Source: Nematostella vectensis (taxonomy: Eukaryota; Cnidaria; Anthozoa; Actiniaria; Edwardsiidae). Taken from it: 64,000 bases of DNA. Below, in pieces: positions 24,577 to 39,200 of the stretch. The stretch lies in contig NC_064035.1 in assembly GCF_932526225.1 (NCBI RefSeq), forward strand, positions 15,362,469-15,426,468, given 5' to 3'. Position numbers and translations under genes: made by a program. The notes beneath the pieces are model-generated. The model was not told where the DNA came from. It was given only the letters and a program-made list of their open reading frames with translations, and did not search any database. Within the stretch, counting starts at the first letter, position 1. Every line of letters begins with the position of its first letter.

Positions 24577-25902
24577 ATATATATATATTTGGTAGATATA
24601 TAGTTAGTTTGATATGCTGACAAGGGAGCTGCAGCGAGCTGGGGCCAGAGCCTTCTACCCAATATTTTGCCATTTTAGCACAACACTATGCCCCCCATAC
24701 TGCCATGCTATATCCCCCATGCTGACTGATTACACTGCTCCTTTTCAGTGCATTTTTAAAGTTAAAAACAAAGACTGTATTGCATACTTCTGCTTCAGTT
24801 TTGAGAGAGATGATCAGCATCTCTCTCAAGGAAACAGAGACATTGAAGTAATCAAAACTAATAGTGATGCTTCATACATATATACTTATAGGCTTACTGT
24901 AGTTGTTTCTTGTTCAAAACAAGAACAAATTAATTAATATTGAGAGTAGTAGTCCCACATATCAGGATATATATCAGTGTTTGAAAGTGGTCAGCTCAGA
25001 TTTCTGGGGTTTAAAGAACAAATTATGACAGTTATGACATTGTTATGACAGCCCCAAACTCGCATTCCTTCCGTAAGGTTTCACTTTCAGAACTAAGAAA
25101 AGTCTGATTTTTTTCTCGCTAATCCTGTGAATACTTACATCGTAACGATCGTCGTTAATATGTCTTGTATCCACACCAGTGCATGAACTATGAATAGCAG
25201 CAGTACCGCCAATCTATTGGGACCATGGCAGCCGACAGCCAGAAACTTCGGACAATGCATTCCACAACGATACAGCCACCGAACTAAGCGATAGAGTCGC
25301 CTAAAACACTGTATAACGTAGCGTGAGAAGACTGAGACTCTACAATGAAATGATTAATCGATTCTGCAAAGGTAAAGCTTTTAATGGGTCAAAATATACC
25401 CTGAATCTCAAAGATCGCACCACTTCTTGATCAAAGGTCATCGAGCAATATAATGAAAACAAAGAAAAAATGCAACCTATTTGCGTGGTAGCTCGAAGAG
25501 GGGATATTACTTTTGTGAATTCAACTTTAAACTTTACCTATTTGATAGCAACGAGGAAAACAGCGAATTTCTGGAAGACATTCTTTTCCAGTCACGCAAC
25601 AGAACGAACCATAGTAACGTGTAAAGACGTGGTTACTCAGCTACGATTGCACCATAGGTTAGGGACTCGGCACGAGGCGCGTTTTCCTCGTTTCCTATTG
25701 GTTTGCTGCCCCCCCCCCCCCCCCCCCCCCCCCTCCACCATCACCACATATTAAAAATTTACATTAAAAAGATACAAATTGACGTCATTTCCAAGAATTG
25801 TAGAAACTGTAATAAGAGGGGTGGTGTGTGGATGGGAATAAACACCCAAATGAAGCCAACATATTTTTCACTCACGGTTTATCTCATCATACTCTCTAGA
25901 TG

Positions 25903-25940
25903 TATATATATTCAATAGTTTTAACTATTGAATATATATA
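25903..25940. repeat. Perfect AT-rich hairpin before a possible start codon
   Basis: ATATATATTCAATAGTT and its exact reverse complement are separated by two bases. The hairpin ends next to the ATG at 25942. Confidence 0.8.
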
Positions 25941-25941
25941 T

Positions 25942-28304
<2,363 letters not shown>

Positions 28305-30240
28305 AAACATTCCTATGACGACAGTTAATTTTAATTGTGATGATATGCTAATCATTGCTGTGTTTTTGTGTCTGAATAAATGGTTTTGTATGTACCTGGT
28401 GATTTTATTTTTGGGATGGATATAGACACTATTTACTAATAACTTTTTAAAATTTTATTTCTGTGGGACAGCTTATTTTGCCAGACTACAAGGACCTTGG
28501 CGAATGGACGTCCGATATACCGAGGGGATACGAACAGCGCACCTGTCGACACCCCCTGGCTTAAACCAGGCTACACTGGCCTGGAAGGGTATATAGCGAA
28601 GGGACTAATAGAGGACCTATGGCAGCCTTCCTCTCCCCCCCCCCCCCTTCCCCCATTTCGGGGGCAGCTTCAATTAAGGGAATAGCTTTTAGGATTGGAA
28701 CTCGTAAGGATTGTCAACAGAGTCTTTAGTTCCACCGCCCCCTATATTTTCCGTGTTTAATCAATAGCGATAAAGGATAAACTCTATCGAATGAGAGCCA
28801 TCAGTGTGTCACATTCACGCAGCTTCAAACGAACGCATCCTTTTACTTTCTCAAGTCATACAAACGTGTGCAACGCATCCCTTAACAAGCGACACTCACG
28901 TACTATTATACCACTATTCAATAACAACCTCAGTCTCTACTCCAGTGAATGCAGTTAATTCCACACAAATCTCCATCTGGCTTTTCGGGATTTACAAATT
29001 GGTATGTATACTTCTTTAATTAAGAGTGAGAAGAATTTCAGATTAGATTTCATGTGGGGTGGATTTGAATTAAAAGTCCTATGCTAACGATCAATCATCT
29101 AATGTATGGAGCCTAACATCTGTGTGATTTACTTCATTTTCTAGTCTTTGCATGCCTACCCAGGACTTCATAGCAAACTTTTATGGCTGTATATGTAATT
29201 TTTGCAGCCTAGTTCAAGGCGTTCTTACCCGGGATATTCATTGGTTACCCTGTGGTTGGTTAAAATTGTGACGTCACAGGATGGCTCTCCCCAGTCTCAC
29301 GGCCAACACAGGAATCCCAAAGAGAACGCCAGGAACCATGCTATTTAAATACAATAGGAATCAGCGTGGGACAAGAGCGCTGTGGAGGCAGCAAGAGAGA
29401 AAAACAAAGCCTACTATAGGTGATTGGAAGCTCGTTTCCTTGGTACTCGCGACAGTGCTACCCTTAATCCACGCTCTTTGCACTTCAGGCCCGTAGGCGG
29501 GTAGCTCTTGTTCCTATTAGCTGGCAGTTTCTGAAGTAATTTCCTTCCAGCTCGTGGTACAATACTGAGTTTTGTTTCATTTGAGCGGTACTGCGAGCTA
29601 GGCATAAGAAAAATATGAAAGAAAATGCTTTGTATTTCCTGCATTTAGTACTTTAAGACCCTACCTATCATAAATAAAAATTACATACAATTGTATAATA
29701 AGTACATATCTCATAGGCTATGTTTTCATTCATTTATCGCGTCTTAAGAAATGCCTTCAAGCACGGTATTCGTTCATATAGTAATCAGGAAAACTGCCAT
29801 TTCACTATCCAGCATAATGATTAGCTTGTCCATATAGCCGGATTTCGAGATAAATGCTCCAATTGAACGTTTTGACTGGAACAAGCTGGTTTGACAAATG
29901 TGGGGGTAACATGTGATAGGTCACGTGCGAAGTAATGTACAGATCACCATTAGAGAAGCTCATCAGACTTCTGAAACACATAACACCCATTGTTACAGCG
30001 CTGCTTGCGTTAGTAGTGAGGAACCTCGAAGAAAGCTTAACCTTATGGCACACTCGGCCGTCGGTTTGTGAAGGAGTGCATGAAAAACAAATTAGTATGT
30101 GCTGTTATTCAAGCTTCTCCTCCAATGGAGAATTACCCTGATAGGCTTTGCCATCCATTTCAAGTTCAACACTCGTGTAACAGCGTGTCTTTATTTTAGC
30201 AGTGGCAGTTTGATTTGACCATTGGACAGGTCTAATAACC
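28305..30240. other. Intergenic, no gene recognised
   Basis: Contains a C run near 28638 and several short open frames without family resemblance. The right end, up to the TRIM-NHL stop at 30241, carries the likely poly(A) signal of that gene (TTTATT at 30190, minus strand). Confidence 0.5.
28375..28380 (+). terminator. Poly(A) signal of the ZAR1-like gene
   Basis: AATAAA about 70 bp after the TAA stop at 28302-28304. Confidence 0.6.
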
Positions 30241-33200
30241 TTAGTGTAACAAAATTCCGCCTGGAACCACTTGAACCCTGTTATTTCGGAAGTCAGCGAT
30301 GCATATATTGCCGTCTGGTGTCAGAGCCAGTCCATGCGGGTCGTTCAGCTGGCCATCACCCTCCCCTTTGCTGCCAAACTTGGCGAAGTATCGCCCGTCA
30401 CTGCTGAACACTTGGATACGGTGGTTATCGCGGTCGGCCACGATGATGTGCCCGTTCTGCATCACGGCCACCCCTGTTGGCCTCTGCAACTCGCCATCTT
30501 GGCTTCCCTTGCGACCAAAATTAAACAGGAATCTACCTCTTGAATCGAAGATCTGAAAAAAAAAAAAACAGAAAAAGTAGCTATATCAACTTTTTATTTC
30601 TTATTTAGCAATTAAAATCATTCGTCAATGCCAGTCGTGTATAGTGTAGGGAATTATGTGTTAGTTATATTTTAACTACAAAAAGCCTATTGTGGGCAAA
30701 GAAATGGTATATGTGTTTTAATTGGTTTTTAGTTCCACAGCTGTGGGCGGTCTAAGGGTTTATGTGTCGAGCGGTCTTAACATACACAAGAGCATTTGCA
30801 GGATTTATGTGTTAGGCGTTCTTTTCCTATACAATGCCTGTGTGCAGTGTAATGGTGGGTGTGTGTGTTACAAAGTGGACTTATCTATACAAGGCTGGTT
30901 GAGGGAGGTGCGGCAAGGCCTTTGTAAGGTGTGTGAATTTACCTGAATGCGATGACTATGCATGTCTGATACGATGATATGGCCTTGTGGATTAACGGCC
31001 ACATAGCACGGGTAACTGAGCTCGCCATTACCGTCTCCAAACGAACCGAATTTGAATGATTGTCCTGGAAAAGTAAAAAATCAAGTTTTTTTTATTGAGG
31101 CCGGGGCTGGTTGATTTTTTTGGGGGTTTGCACCCAAATGTTTACTTAAGGGGGTGAGGAAAGAGAGGAAAGGATGTCACACTTGCTAAGCAAGCTAAAA
31201 CACGGATAACGTTTTACTACTTCTAAATGCCCTTGAGAGAAATAAACTCATGATAAAATACGGTTATAGGCGGTTATATAAGTCTTCCCAATCTCTTTAA
31301 TCATTCTAAATATCTTATGCACATCTTAGAAATAACAATTTCCGAGGAATGGCATCATACACTTCTCATTGTCGGGGTAATTGTAGGCCAAACGAGCTAT
31401 ATAACAAACACGAGGAGTAAAAAGAAGTATACCTGTGTCCAGGGATATGACATGAATGCACCTATTCGCCGAGTCGGCCACTATGATCCTTCGGTTTTCG
31501 TCTACGGCTAGGGTAGAAGCTTTCAGGTCAGGCACGTGGAACTTTTGCTGGAACATTCCATCGCGGTCAAAGATCTGAAAGCCAAAAATGTTAACATTTG
31601 TTTATCGATTAAAAAGGGATGTGGGTGTAATAAGCGTTACAATCCCAGTCTCTGGGGTTGTGTGTAATAGATCTCATACAGTCCTTTGTATTACACACAA
31701 GAAATTCTTAATATGGCGGATTCAGTTCTCTTAAAAGACGATAGACAAGCTAGAAAATGGATACAGGTGGGTGTGGGATGGACTCATGAAGTAGTGGGTA
31801 GTAAAAAAACAGTGAAACAGAGATTCATCAAAATGGGGGAAACAGGGGGAGGGTTAGATGGGGTAGATAGTAGGCACTCAATCTCCTAGATTCGCACTTG
31901 TTTCAAGCTCGTTTACACGCTGTTGTGTAATACGATGTAATATTGTTGTACACCGAATATACCGTGCGAACAGGGACTTCACAAAACACCCATATAAGGT
32001 CCAATCATAATGCAGAATTAGCGAGTACCTGTATCCTCGGACTGAGTCTCTCGCACACCACAATCCTGCCCTCTGGATCAATCCCGACGCCTGTGGGACA
32101 CTGGAATTGGCCGCTCCCTTCCCCTTTGCGGCCAAACTGGAACATGAAAGCCCCCTGTGCGTTGAACACCTGGACGCGGTGATTATGGCAGTCTGTCACG
32201 ATAATACGCCCCTCGTCATCCACAGCAACCCCGAATATCCCGTTAAACTCTCCGATATCCGAGCCTTTTCTTCCGAATTTAACAAAGGAGTCACTGCCGG
32301 GGTTCATGACGTTCACTTTGAAAGGGCTTCCCTGGATGTGTTTGTCACGCACTGTAACGGAGACCTGTCACGCAATACATAGGGTTAAAAAAGACGTGGA
32401 ATACGGTTAAAGTGAAATGCACAAATGTTTTCGTGATATTTTTTGAAATGTAACGTATTGTCATAGAAATGTTTTTTTCTATTTTTTTTTGCCACACTTC
32501 TCCCGACCCAACGCCTATTCATGTACCTAGGGGTGGGGTTTCCCTCTGAGGGGGGGGGGGGGGGGGGTCGACTCACTGAGCCAACGCCAAACTATGTGCC
32601 CGGGTAGGGGGTCGACTCACTGGGCCAACGCCTAACTATGTGCCCGGGTAGGGGGTCGACTCACTGAGCCAACGCTTAACTATGTGCCCGGGGAGGGGGT
32701 CGACTCACTGAGCCAACGCCTAACTATGTGCCCGGGTAGGGGGTCGACTCCTTGAGCCAACGCCTAACTATGTGCCCGGGGGGGTCGACTCACTGGGCCA
32801 ACGCCTAACTATGTGCCCGGGTAGGGGGTTGACTCACTGAGCCAACGCCTAACTATATGCCCGGGGAGGGGGTTGACTCACTGAGCCAACGCCTAACTAT
32901 GTGCCCGGGTAGGGGATTGACTCACTGAGCCAACGCCTAACTATGTGCCCGGGTAGGGGGTCGACTCACTGAGCCAACGCCTAACTATGTGCCCGGGGGG
33001 AGGGGGTCGACTCACTGAGCCAACGCCTAACTATGTGCCCGGGTAGGGGGTTGACTCACTGAGCCAACGCCTAACTATGTGCCCGGGTAGGGGGTCGACT
33101 CACTGAGCTAACGCCTAACTATGTGCCTGGGGAGGGGGTCGACTCCTTGAGCCAACGCCTAACTATGCGCCCGGGGAGGGGTCGACTCACTGAGCCAACG

Positions 33201-36200
33201 CCTAACTATGTGCCCGGGGAGGGGGTCGACTCACTGTGCCAACGCCTAACTATGTGCCCGGGGAGGGGGTCGACTCACTGAGCCAACGCCTAACTATGTG
33301 CCCGGGGGGGAGGGGGTCGACTCACTGACTCAACGCCTAACTATGTGCCCGGGTAGGGGGTTGACTCACTGAGCCAACGCCTAACTATGTGCCCGGGTAG
33401 GGGGTCGACTCACTGGGCCAACGCCTAACTATGTGCCCGGGGGGGGGTCGACTCCTTGAGCCAACGCCTAACTATGTGCCCGGGGGGGGTCGACTCACTG
33501 AGCTAACGCCTAACTATGTGCCCGGGGAGGGGTTCGACTCACTGAGCTAACGCCTAACTATGTGCCCGGGGAGGGAATCGACTCACTGAGCCAACGATTA
33601 ACTATGTGCCCGGGTAGGGGGTCGACTCACTGAGCCAACGCCTAACTATGTGCCCGGGGGGGGGGTCGACTCACTGAGCCAACGCCTAACTATGTGCCTG
33701 GGGGGAAGGGGTCGACTCACTGAGCCAACGTCTAACTATGTGCCCGGGTGGGGGTGGGGTCGACTCACTGGGCCAACGCCTAACTATGTGCCTGGGGAGG
33801 GGGTTGACTCCTTGAGCCAACGCCTAACTACGTGACCGGGTAGGGGGTTGACTCCTTGAGCCAACGCCTAACTATGTGCCCCGGGGAGGGGGGGGGTCGA
33901 CTCAATGAGCAAACGCCTAACTATGTGCCCGGGGGAGGGGGTCGACTCACTGAGCCAACGTCTAACTATGTGCCCAGGGGGGGGGGGGGGGTCGACTCAC
34001 TGAGCCAACGTCTAACTATGTGCCCGGGGGGGGAGGACTCACTGGGCCAACGCCTAACTATGTGCCCGGGGAGGGGGTTGACTCCTTGAGCCAACGCCAA
34101 ACTATGTGCCCGGGTAGGGGGTTGACTCCTTAAGCCAACGCCTAACTATGTGCCCGGGGGGGGGGGGGTGTCGACTCACTGAGCCAACGCCTAACTATGT
34201 TCCCGGGGAGGGGGTTGACTCCCTGAGCCAACGCCGAAGGGTGCCTGAGGGTGCGGCATTCCCCTGGCTTCGTGGCTTTGGAGGGAGCCTCCTTTTACCT
34301 TGTGCATGCCTGTGCTCTGCGGGGTGTAAGATACGCCATATGTACCATTACGATTATCTTCCACCTGTCAACAACAACAACACGATTGTCAAATATTAGG
34401 GAAAACTCTCAACAGAACACATTTACTAAGGCATCAAATACATCTTCGACTTGCGTGATGTGACTTTGGCACATAGATGCTTTCCATTCATAGTTCTAAA
34501 GGAGTAAACTAGGAACTTCACTCAAGTCGAAAAATGGTCATTACAGCCGAATCCATTCTATTGTAATAATCCTAGGTCACAGTAAAACCTAAGATTTTAT
34601 CGATCTTTTCTCGAATTCGGCTGTAAACACGTAAAATAAAATATGAATGATAATGATATAAAAATATCATCTAGTACATCAACAAAAACACGATCAATAT
34701 CATCAACGACAATATAAACAACAACAAAACAAACAAACAAACAAGGGTGCCGGTGACGTTTTTGAAGACCGACCTACTAAAACCACTAACGTATTTTCAA
34801 AAATTGATTCAAAAGAAATCTTTACAGTTTTCTCTTGTCCATAAAGTTGAGTCCCGCTCTCTCGCCCAAACCTTTCTTTTTCACGGCCTTGAGACCAGGA
34901 GTCAGTCGGCGATAACTGTGTGTATAACAACACCAGTGTTAAAGTACCCGTGATGTCAAGTACCCGTCCCAGTGCAGAATAGGGGTTCTTTAGGAGCGAG
35001 ACAACAGGACTCTACCTGTTGTTGCGAGACTCAACATTGAACCGATAAACGTGGATAGAGAAATTCAATGGTATTGTATATGATAACGGCTTGTATTTTG
35101 AATTCATTTGTGCACGGACAACACTTTAAAGTAAGTGGGCTGTTATATATGTTTACACAGAGAGAATCCACCAACACAAGTGTTACTTCGAGGCCGGTTT
35201 CGTCTGTACTTTAACACGAGAAAGTGAATGTGTAATGAAGCTTGATCGAAAGGCAGGAAGGAGAAATCATGAAAGGAAGGAAATCACAACACAGAAAGCA
35301 AGATAGAATACCAGGTAAGCAAGGTTTGGTAAGACGAGGAAGACGTCCAACCACAACGCTAATAACATGTACGTGATAAGAGGAAAATGACTGCCAAAAA
35401 GATCTCTTACTACGGGAGATAAACATAATAGAAGCGATAGACTTAAGACACGTAAACGACGAATTAAGACGAACAAGTAGAATACGTAAACGTGGATAAG
35501 CCACATGGAACAAGAAAATACGATAGGCAATGACACGTAGACAACTATGACATGTATGACGTGTAAAGGATAAATATAACAATATAGAGGTGTAGAACGG
35601 CAAGATAGAAATAAAAGTATGAAAGAAGTACAAATGGGAGCGTAAAAATCATATGCTGGAATGTGAGGTAGTATTTTAGAGTTGGTTAGTAAGCAAGTCT
35701 CATTTCAAAGGCTCATGCATCGTAAGTACGTCCACAAATGAAGTCATGTCCAAGACTTTACAAGCCATTTACCCTTTGTACCTATGACAGCCCGGAAATA
35801 ATGAAGACATGCACGTGCATGCAGAATTGCCATTAGAGGGATAGTACATGCCTCATGCAGCCTTTGATGGTTAGTGTAGCATTAATAAAGAATGACAAAC
35901 AGGTTGTCATGTTTGTTGATGAGAGTTAAAGTACGTAGGAAACCTCTTCCAGATGTGCACAGCGGACCTCGAACAATTCTTTATCGTATCTCGGTATCAA
36001 ATGATGATGAGGTTAGTCGCTCATTGCCTACCTTCGATACGAAAGATATACGGTCTAAGCACACCATAAATGCTCTATGTGCCCTCCTTCACATAAACAT
36101 GCAGCTGAACTAATTAAACTACAGCAAACGTCAGTCAAAAACATTGAGATCGCGATCAGCAACCCCATGGTTCCAGGCAGCAGATAGAGCACTTAAGGTT

Positions 36201-39200
36201 GGTGTAGATGAGGTACTTATGTCTATGATGGCAGTCGCGGTAAGCGGTTTATCTCAAGTCGGGCGCTTCAGTCTCATTACGGATGCTAACATTTGAGTGG
36301 TGAATTAGGCGCTTGGAGTAGCTCCCCGTAGTCGGGTCAGATCTTACTTCAGCGGGCACGGTCCGACCATCTGCCGAGTACACATCGACTAGTACGTCTT
36401 CTCCACCACCCGAACACGGGTTACCTAGGTGATCGCTTAAGAGAACAAACAACTAGGTAAGAACTAGGTAACCATCCTACGGCACAAAATATTCCTGGCA
36501 TCGTTTTCATACTAATTTTTAAGGCAGAACATAGAGCAAAAAGTAAGACTTCATCGGAACTACGTGAGGCGTGTTCTTGAAAAGGTTGTCCACCCAAAAG
36601 AGACATTTTCATGTTAGAAGATTGCTAGATTGAGAAGCAGGTGTGTTACAGAATGTTATTGTGGACTGCATTGGAAGCGCGGTAGATTCAAAATGCAAAA
36701 GTCATGATAATAATCTTAAGGTGAACAGCCTTTTCAAGATTGGCGGATCCAGATTAGCTGTACATTCCCTAGTTAAACCAATTAAAAGTACAACACTCTT
36801 ACATCTTGCTGTTGGCGAATTTGTCTGATAAGTTATGTCTCTTTATCAATAGCCCTATAAACTAAACCTTCAAAACATAATGATACATTTTCTGAAGCGT
36901 AATATAGGGAGTGTACATTAAATATCCCGAAGGGGAGGGAAGATTTTGACTCAGGACATCTTGAAAGTGCAGAGCCCCTCCCCCCTCTTTAACAACTCCT
37001 AAAATTCTAATAGAACTCATATAAAAATCAGAGCCTCCCTTTAGAGGGCCCATTTTTCCCCTCAGGGTATTTAATGAAAACTCTCTTTTGCTAGGAATCT
37101 CTTTTTTTTTTTTAGCATAAACATATTTGGCATTTTTTAAATGTGAACTATAACATACACTAGCATACACCCGGTCGCAGCTCTAGATCCCACATGGATC
37201 TGAGCTGTGGGTTAAAGCCCTTTGTTCAAGTCGAAGTCGCCCTGCAGTTTATTGCCGATGAAGTTTAACTGAGAACTAGGCTCGCCATGCTGACGAGTCC
37301 TAATAAGGACGAAACAGCTGTACATGGTTGCCGAACGGTACGGGTAATAGACTCTGCTAGCGTCCCTTCTTGGCCCGACTGGTGCCAATGTGTGTATGGG
37401 AGTGTGCTGTTAAAGTTCACATTTTTAAGATAGTTGCCTAGTTCTTATAGCCTCGCTCAGTGTAACACAATTACAAACATACCGTGTTTGAACAGAAAAC
37501 AGACTCTTCTTTCCTCTGAATGCACGGTTTACATTGTCAGCCACCGCGCACATCGTGGGGAACGCCTGGCTAGTTTTGATCTGTCCAAGTCCCTCAATCG
37601 CTCTAACGACATCCTCCTGGTTTGCTACGAAGTACACTATGTCGTTCTCCTCTGGTTCGCCTTGAAACTTGGCGGTGATAAGCTCGTTGAGACGCTCACA
37701 AAGCTGCTTTTTAACAACAAGGATTTCCACCGAGTTACCATGACGAAGGACTTGTTCTACAAGGTAAAGAAATCAAAACAAGTATGAAAACAAGGTACTC
37801 ACTTTTTTGTACAGAGGGGTGAGGGTGCGGGGGGGGGGGGGGGGGGGTCCGGACCCCAACCTGCTCATGTGACGAGATGATTTCGACTCCGGTTGGCACC
37901 TTAAGAAGACTGTTAATTTTATGTGTGTATTTGGATAGAAAAAGTTTCTAGATGGATCCAGTGACCTATTACAAGATCTTAGGATGCCAGTTTCAACTGA
38001 ATTGATCCGTGGTCAGTGGATAATTACTCTAGACTCCACCATGCGTTTTTCTCTAGCACGCCCCTGGAATGTTAATTGGATTAAGGTTAATTGGATCTAG
38101 GTCAGTAGTGTACTATTACTATTTCTGCAAAGTCAGTAATTATTGCTCTGGAATCCACCCTGCGTTTTTTTCCTTGGACATGCCCCTGTTAATTGTGTAT
38201 TATAAATGGTTTTTAAAGAATACAATTAGTTTGGATTTGAGCATGACGTGGCACTTACAACACCTCTGCTCTAAAAATACTGATGTCAAATGCTGAATGA
38301 GCAATGTCCATTTTTGTCCAATAAAAATAGATTCATGTGATTCATAGTTAATGTGTGTCGCGACCCCATGATATCCTCTCTCTCTTTTCAGAAGTGTATT
38401 CTCGTGTAATCTACCTATCTGGTTCAATGCGAGTCATGACTGGGTCGTACCTGTGAAAGTACAAGTGATGCTAAGCCTTTTGAGCTCGTTCTCTAATCTT
38501 TCTTGCTGCATACTTAGCACGTTGGACTTCTGCCGAACAACCGACTCGACTTCGTTCATCATGCTCTTCTCGCGATCTTGCAAGATCTGTCGAATACAAA
38601 GCAGGCCATAATGGAACATGGCGTTGAGCACCCTTAAGCTGGTACACGTTGTCGTCACTTGGTTGATTTTAGGTATGAAGTGGAATGTGAGGATTGGGGG
38701 TACAATGTTGAGTCTCTTTTTTCCTACCCAATGTTCAATTCCATTATACTTAGGGTGCGTTTTTTCCTATGATTATGTAATGGGAATGGTTGGTACAGAA
38801 TGTTCAGAATAACATTCGAGTCTGCTATAGGTAGCAGAATGGGTGGAATGGCCTACATTCCATTCCGGAATGGAAATACGGGATAAACGAACGCGCGCTT
38901 TTTCTTTTCTAATCATTCTAATTCCAGAATCACGAGTAAAAAACGCGCCCTTATGCTCTATATGTCTCGACGGGAATCTAACCCGTTTCAGCAGAGCTGA
39001 GATGCCCATACGCTTTTAGTGAAGTGCTAGTAGAGATAATACAATGAAGCTATTATTGTCGCATTGAAAGCCTAATATCCCTAAGATCCCCTTAACCTAA
39101 CACCCACAGTACCCATTATTCTTTTATCCCACCTAAAAATAATCATTGTTTTATGACATTTTTTAGTGATCAAGTTATCCTACCAAAATGGCGAGAAAGG

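Larger units (their letters stand above)
22631..25941. other. Region between VPS13-like and ZAR1-like genes
   Basis: Expected to hold the 5' exons of the VPS13-like gene, but none could be joined. One open minus-strand stretch near 23458-23600 (peptide includes RWVQVPGLRITAENIGFF and ends at a good donor ATC|GTAAGT) resembles N-termini of bridge-like lipid-transfer proteins, but its phase does not fit the exon at 22630. Also holds inverted repeats (22951-23230, 24461-24576) and a C homopolymer near 25709-25732. Confidence 0.4.

Noticed and set aside
24338-24673. Minus-strand 111-codon frame ending just before an AATAAA
   Set aside because: Half of it runs through the palindromic element at 24461-24576; no domain and no splice support.
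28450-28690. Open stretch with a DYKDLGEWTSDIPRGYEQ-like reading after the ZAR1-like poly(A) site
   Set aside because: Short, no clear partner exon, ends in a C-rich repeat; could be an alternative 3' exon but evidence is too thin.
29940-29985. CTGATGAG on the minus strand as a second hammerhead
   Set aside because: No GAAA segment and no stem II follow; only the core heptamer matches.
30271-30556. Plus-strand frames opposite the NHL exons
   Set aside because: Antisense of well-supported NHL-repeat coding sequence.
34936-35215. Possible solo LTR (TGTTAAAGTAC ... GTACTTTAACA)
   Set aside because: No flanking target-site duplication and no second LTR seen; inverted ends alone are not enough.
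35230-35633. 140-codon minus-strand frame
   Set aside because: Low-complexity, hydrophobic reading of a purine-rich strand with overlapping frames; no homology or splice signals.
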